From Acidimicrobiia bacterium (GTDB lineage: Bacteria > Actinomycetota > Acidimicrobiia > Acidimicrobiales > AC-14), in the NCBI GenBank assembly GCA_023264995.1, contig JAHFUR010000030.1:1-48556 (forward strand): 48,556 nucleotides of DNA, written 5' to 3'. Positions 46,391 to 48,556 of the stretch are shown here, in pieces (positions within the stretch are counted from its first letter, which is position 1; every line of letters starts with the position of its first letter). The translations under genes were made by a program, and so were the position numbers. The notes below the pieces were generated by a model, which was not told the DNA's origin, searched no databases, and saw nothing but the letters and a program-made list of their open reading frames with translations.

Positions 46391-47397
46391 CAGCCGGCCT
46401 CCTTCAGGGTTGCTTCGACCGCCTCGGCGGGTACGCCGGCGACGACCTCGACGCCCCGGGGGCCGTCGAGGACGAACGTCAGGCCGGTCAGGGCCTTCTT
46501 GTCCCGGGCCATGAGGCCCACCAGGGCCGCCGGTTCGGTGCCCGCCGGGACCTCGGTGGGCAGGTCGTAGCCCGCCACCACCCGGAGGTGCCGCTCGACG
46601 GTGCCGTCGTCGACCCGTCCGAGCCGGCGGGCCAGGCGGGCGGCGAACACCAGCCCGATGGCCACCGCCTCGCCGTGGCGCAGGTCATAACGACCGGCCG
46701 TCTCGAGGGCATGGGCCAGCGTGTGCCCGTAGTTGAGCAAGGCGCGTGTGCCGGTGGTCTCCAGCTCGTCGGCGGCGATGTGGGTGGCCTTGCACCGCAC
46801 GCAGGCGGCCACCGCGTCGTCGAGGGCCAGGTCGGGTAACCGGTCGACGCCGAGAAAGGCGTACTTGGCCATCTCGCCCAGGCCGCTGCGGTACTCCCGG
46901 GGGGCGAGCGTGGCCAGCACCTCGGTATCGCAAAGGACCGCCGCCGGCTGCCAGAACGCGCCGACCAGGTTCTTGCCCTCCGGCAGGTTGACGCCGGTCT
47001 TGCCGCCGATGGCCGCGTCGACCTGGCCGAGGAGCGTGGTCGGGACGTGGACGACGGCAACCCCCCGGTGGTACACCGCCGCCGCGAAGCCGGCGGTATC
47101 GGTCACCACTCCCCCGCCCACGGCCACCACCACGTCGGCCCGGGTCAGGCCCCAGCGGGAGAAGGCGCGGCAGAGCTCCTCGATCGTCTCCAGGCACTTG
47201 GCCGGCTCGCCGTCGCCCATCAGGAAGGTGCGCTGCTCGACGCCGGCGTCGACCGTGACGCCGACGGCCTCCTGGGTGACGACGGCCGCCCGGCGGGCGC
47301 CGGCGGGCAGGACCTCCAGCAACCGGTGGCGGGCGCCGGCGCCGACCAGCACGTCGTAGGCCCGGCCGGCGCCGAGCGGGACCGCCACGGTGATCAC
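46390..47397 (-). CDS. aroB: 3-dehydroquinate synthase
   Basis: This 335-residue NAD- and metal-dependent enzyme closes the carbocycle of the shikimate pathway. DVVVAVGGGVVTDTAGFAAAVYHRG, VPTTLLGQVDAAIGGKTGVN and LLNYGHTLAHALE (metal histidine) are present. GTG 47397 overlaps the aroK stop as GTGA. Confidence 0.97.
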   Translation of the reverse strand: MITVAVPLGAGRAYDVLVGAGARHRLLEVLPAGARRAAVVTQEAVGVTVDAGVEQRTFLMGDGEPAKCLETIEELCRAFSRWGLTRADVVVAVGGGVVTDTAGFAAAVYHRGVAVVHVPTTLLGQVDAAIGGKTGVNLPEGKNLVGAFWQPAAVLCDTEVLATLAPREYRSGLGEMAKYAFLGVDRLPDLALDDAVAACVRCKATHIAADELETTGTRALLNYGHTLAHALETAGRYDLRHGEAVAIGLVFAARLARRLGRVDDGTVERHLRVVAGYDLPTEVPAGTEPAALVGLMARDKKALTGLTFVLDGPRGVEVVAGVPAEAVEATLKEAG

Positions 47398-47930
47398 CCG
47401 GCCACCCCATGCTCGAGCGCCGCCTCCACGCACGCCACCACCTGCTCGAGGGTGAGCTCGTCGACGTCGACCGTCACGTCGGCCACCTCCGCGTAGAGGG
47501 GCCGGCGGTCCGTGTCGAGGCGGGCCAGCACACCGGCCGGGTCATCGTCGAGCAGCGGGCGGTGGGCACCCGTGACCGCCCGGGTGGCCAAGATGTCGGG
47601 CCGGGCCCGGAGCCAGACGACTGGGTGGTGCTGTTCCAGGAGCCGGCGGTTGGCAGGGTCGAGCACGGTGCCCCCGGCCGCGGCGACGACCCGCGGGGTC
47701 GTCGACGCCAGCGCATCGGCCAGCACCTGCGATTCCAGACGCCGGAACGCCGGCTCACCCTCGGCCCGCCAGATCTCGGCCACCGTCCGGCCCGTCCGGG
47801 CCTCGATCTGGCGGTCGGAGTCGAAGAACTCCCAACCCCGCCGTTCGGCCAGGCGCCGGCCCACACTGGTCTTTCCCACGGCCATCATCCCCACCAGCAC
47901 GATCGAGCGGTCCTCAGTCAAGGGCGGCAA
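47394..47930 (-). CDS. aroK: shikimate kinase
   Basis: This 178-residue P-loop kinase phosphorylates shikimate. Walker A is [18 protein letters not shown], the shikimate-binding DSDRQIE and the adenine-lid region RPLLDDDP are visible. No ATG is available; TTG 47930 and TTG 47921 both precede the core, each overlapping the end of aroC, so the exact start is uncertain by three codons. Confidence 0.95.
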   Translation of the reverse strand: MPPLTEDRSIVLVGMMAVGKTSVGRRLAERRGWEFFDSDRQIEARTGRTVAEIWRAEGEPAFRRLESQVLADALASTTPRVVAAAGGTVLDPANRRLLEQHHPVVWLRARPDILATRAVTGAHRPLLDDDPAGVLARLDTDRRPLYAEVADVTVDVDELTLEQVVACVEAALEHGVAG

Positions 47931-48556
47931 GGTAGGCGTCCCGGTTGCGGACCACCTCGGCCACGGAGTCGCCGCCGAACTTGGCCAGGGCCTCGCCGGC
48001 CAGCACCAGCGCCATCATGGTCTCGGCCACCACGCCCGCCGCCGGTACCGCGGTGACGTCGGTGCGCTCCTTGAAGGAGACCGTTGCCTCCTTGGTGTCG
48101 ACATCGACGGTCTTGAGGACGGGCCGGTTCAGGGTCGACAGCGGCTTCATCGCCGCCTGCACGACGATCAGCCCACCGGTGGACATGCCCCCCTCGATGC
48201 CACCGGCCCGCGCCGTCTCCCGGTGGTAGGACCGCTCGCCGTCCCAGTGGATCTCGTCGTGGGCCTCCGAGCCCCGCCGGGCGGCCGAGGCGAAGCCCTC
48301 GCCGAAGCCCACGGCCTTGATGGCCTGGATGCTGCACATGGCCTGGGCCAGCAGGCCGTCGAGCCGGCGGTCCCACTGCACATGGCTGCCCAGGCCGACG
48401 GGCACGCCGTAGGCCAGGACCTCCACGACCCCTCCGAGCGAGTCGCCGTCCTTGGCCGCGGCCTTGATCTCGGCGATCATGGCCTCCTCGGCGCCGGGGT
48501 CGAAGCAACGGACTTCCGACGCGTCGACGGCCGCCAGGTCGTCGGGGCCGGGCCGG
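47914..48556 (-). CDS. aroC: chorismate synthase, C-terminal part
   Basis: Only the last 213 or so codons are in the window; the frame is open to the right edge. The visible part runs from [18 protein letters not shown] through [36 protein letters not shown] and [25 protein letters not shown] to the C-terminus, all characteristic of the FMN-dependent chorismate synthase. It overlaps aroK, giving aroC-aroK-aroB-aroQ. Confidence 0.96.
   Translation of the reverse strand, partial: RPGPDDLAAVDASEVRCFDPGAEEAMIAEIKAAAKDGDSLGGVVEVLAYGVPVGLGSHVQWDRRLDGLLAQAMCSIQAIKAVGFGEGFASAARRGSEAHDEIHWDGERSYHRETARAGGIEGGMSTGGLIVVQAAMKPLSTLNRPVLKTVDVDTKEATVSFKERTDVTAVPAAGVVAETMMALVLAGEALAKFGGDSVAEVVRNRDAYLAALD

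Overview
The window is about 72% GC (estimated by eye) and reads as a chromosomal segment of an actinobacterium, most likely of the class Acidimicrobiia or a near relative. Support comes from the actinobacterial integration host factor (mihF), a helicase-dead PriA, the infC-rpmI-rplT-rRNA methyltransferase-histidine kinase-pheST block, the argCJBDFRGH cluster and tyrS next to a ribosomal RNA operon. The class assignment is inference; the phylum is well supported. Both edges cut genes: the left edge lies inside a 16S rRNA gene and the right edge inside aroC.

Layout (almost everything is on the minus strand). 1-745: 5' third of a 16S rRNA gene with its leader and promoter. 746-3924: tyrS, a small cytochrome b-like membrane protein (plus strand), mpg and a DUF4097-type envelope protein. 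3921-12300: the arginine operon argC-argJ-argB-argD-argF-argR-argG-argH, with a TTGAAT/TATTCT promoter and an ArgR box in front of argC. 12318-12779: a small lipoprotein gene diverging from argC. 12781-19633: infC-rpmI-rplT-spoU-kinase-pheS-pheT, with an intrinsic terminator in the infC leader and an AUA start for infC. 19815-22034: a DUF1844 gene and a BNR-repeat exported protein, converging on a strong hairpin. 22153-26801: mog-ribD-ribE-ribBA-ribH-hisG. 26897-42708: the large pyrimidine and housekeeping cluster pyrR-pyrB-pyrC-carA-carB-pyrD-pyrF-mihF-gmk-rpoZ-coaBC-metK-priA-def-fmt, with a PyrR-type leader. 42780-43785: a Uma2-family gene and a diverging hypothetical gene. 43684-48556: aroC-aroK-aroB-aroQ-pepQ-efp-nusB.

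Translation initiation has several striking features. Most neighbours overlap as ATGA or GTGA. Several genes seem to start at CTG. Several promoters have a TANNNT -10 box exactly 6-7 bases from the start codon, which implies leaderless mRNAs.

The most interesting signal is a 69-72 base element that exactly replaces a stop/start overlap at three junctions: argC/argJ, argJ/argB and pyrC/carA. Each copy encodes a related 22-23 residue peptide whose start overlaps the upstream stop and whose stop overlaps the downstream start. Each copy can also fold into two hairpins that pair the stop codon, the ribosome binding site and the next start codon, with compensatory changes between copies. The left half of the element alone is found at argB/argD and carB/pyrD, fused in frame to the N-termini. 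All five sites lie in the arginine and pyrimidine operons, the two pathways that share carbamoyl phosphate. A second GC-rich repeat family sits at the ends of pyrR, pyrB and spoU.
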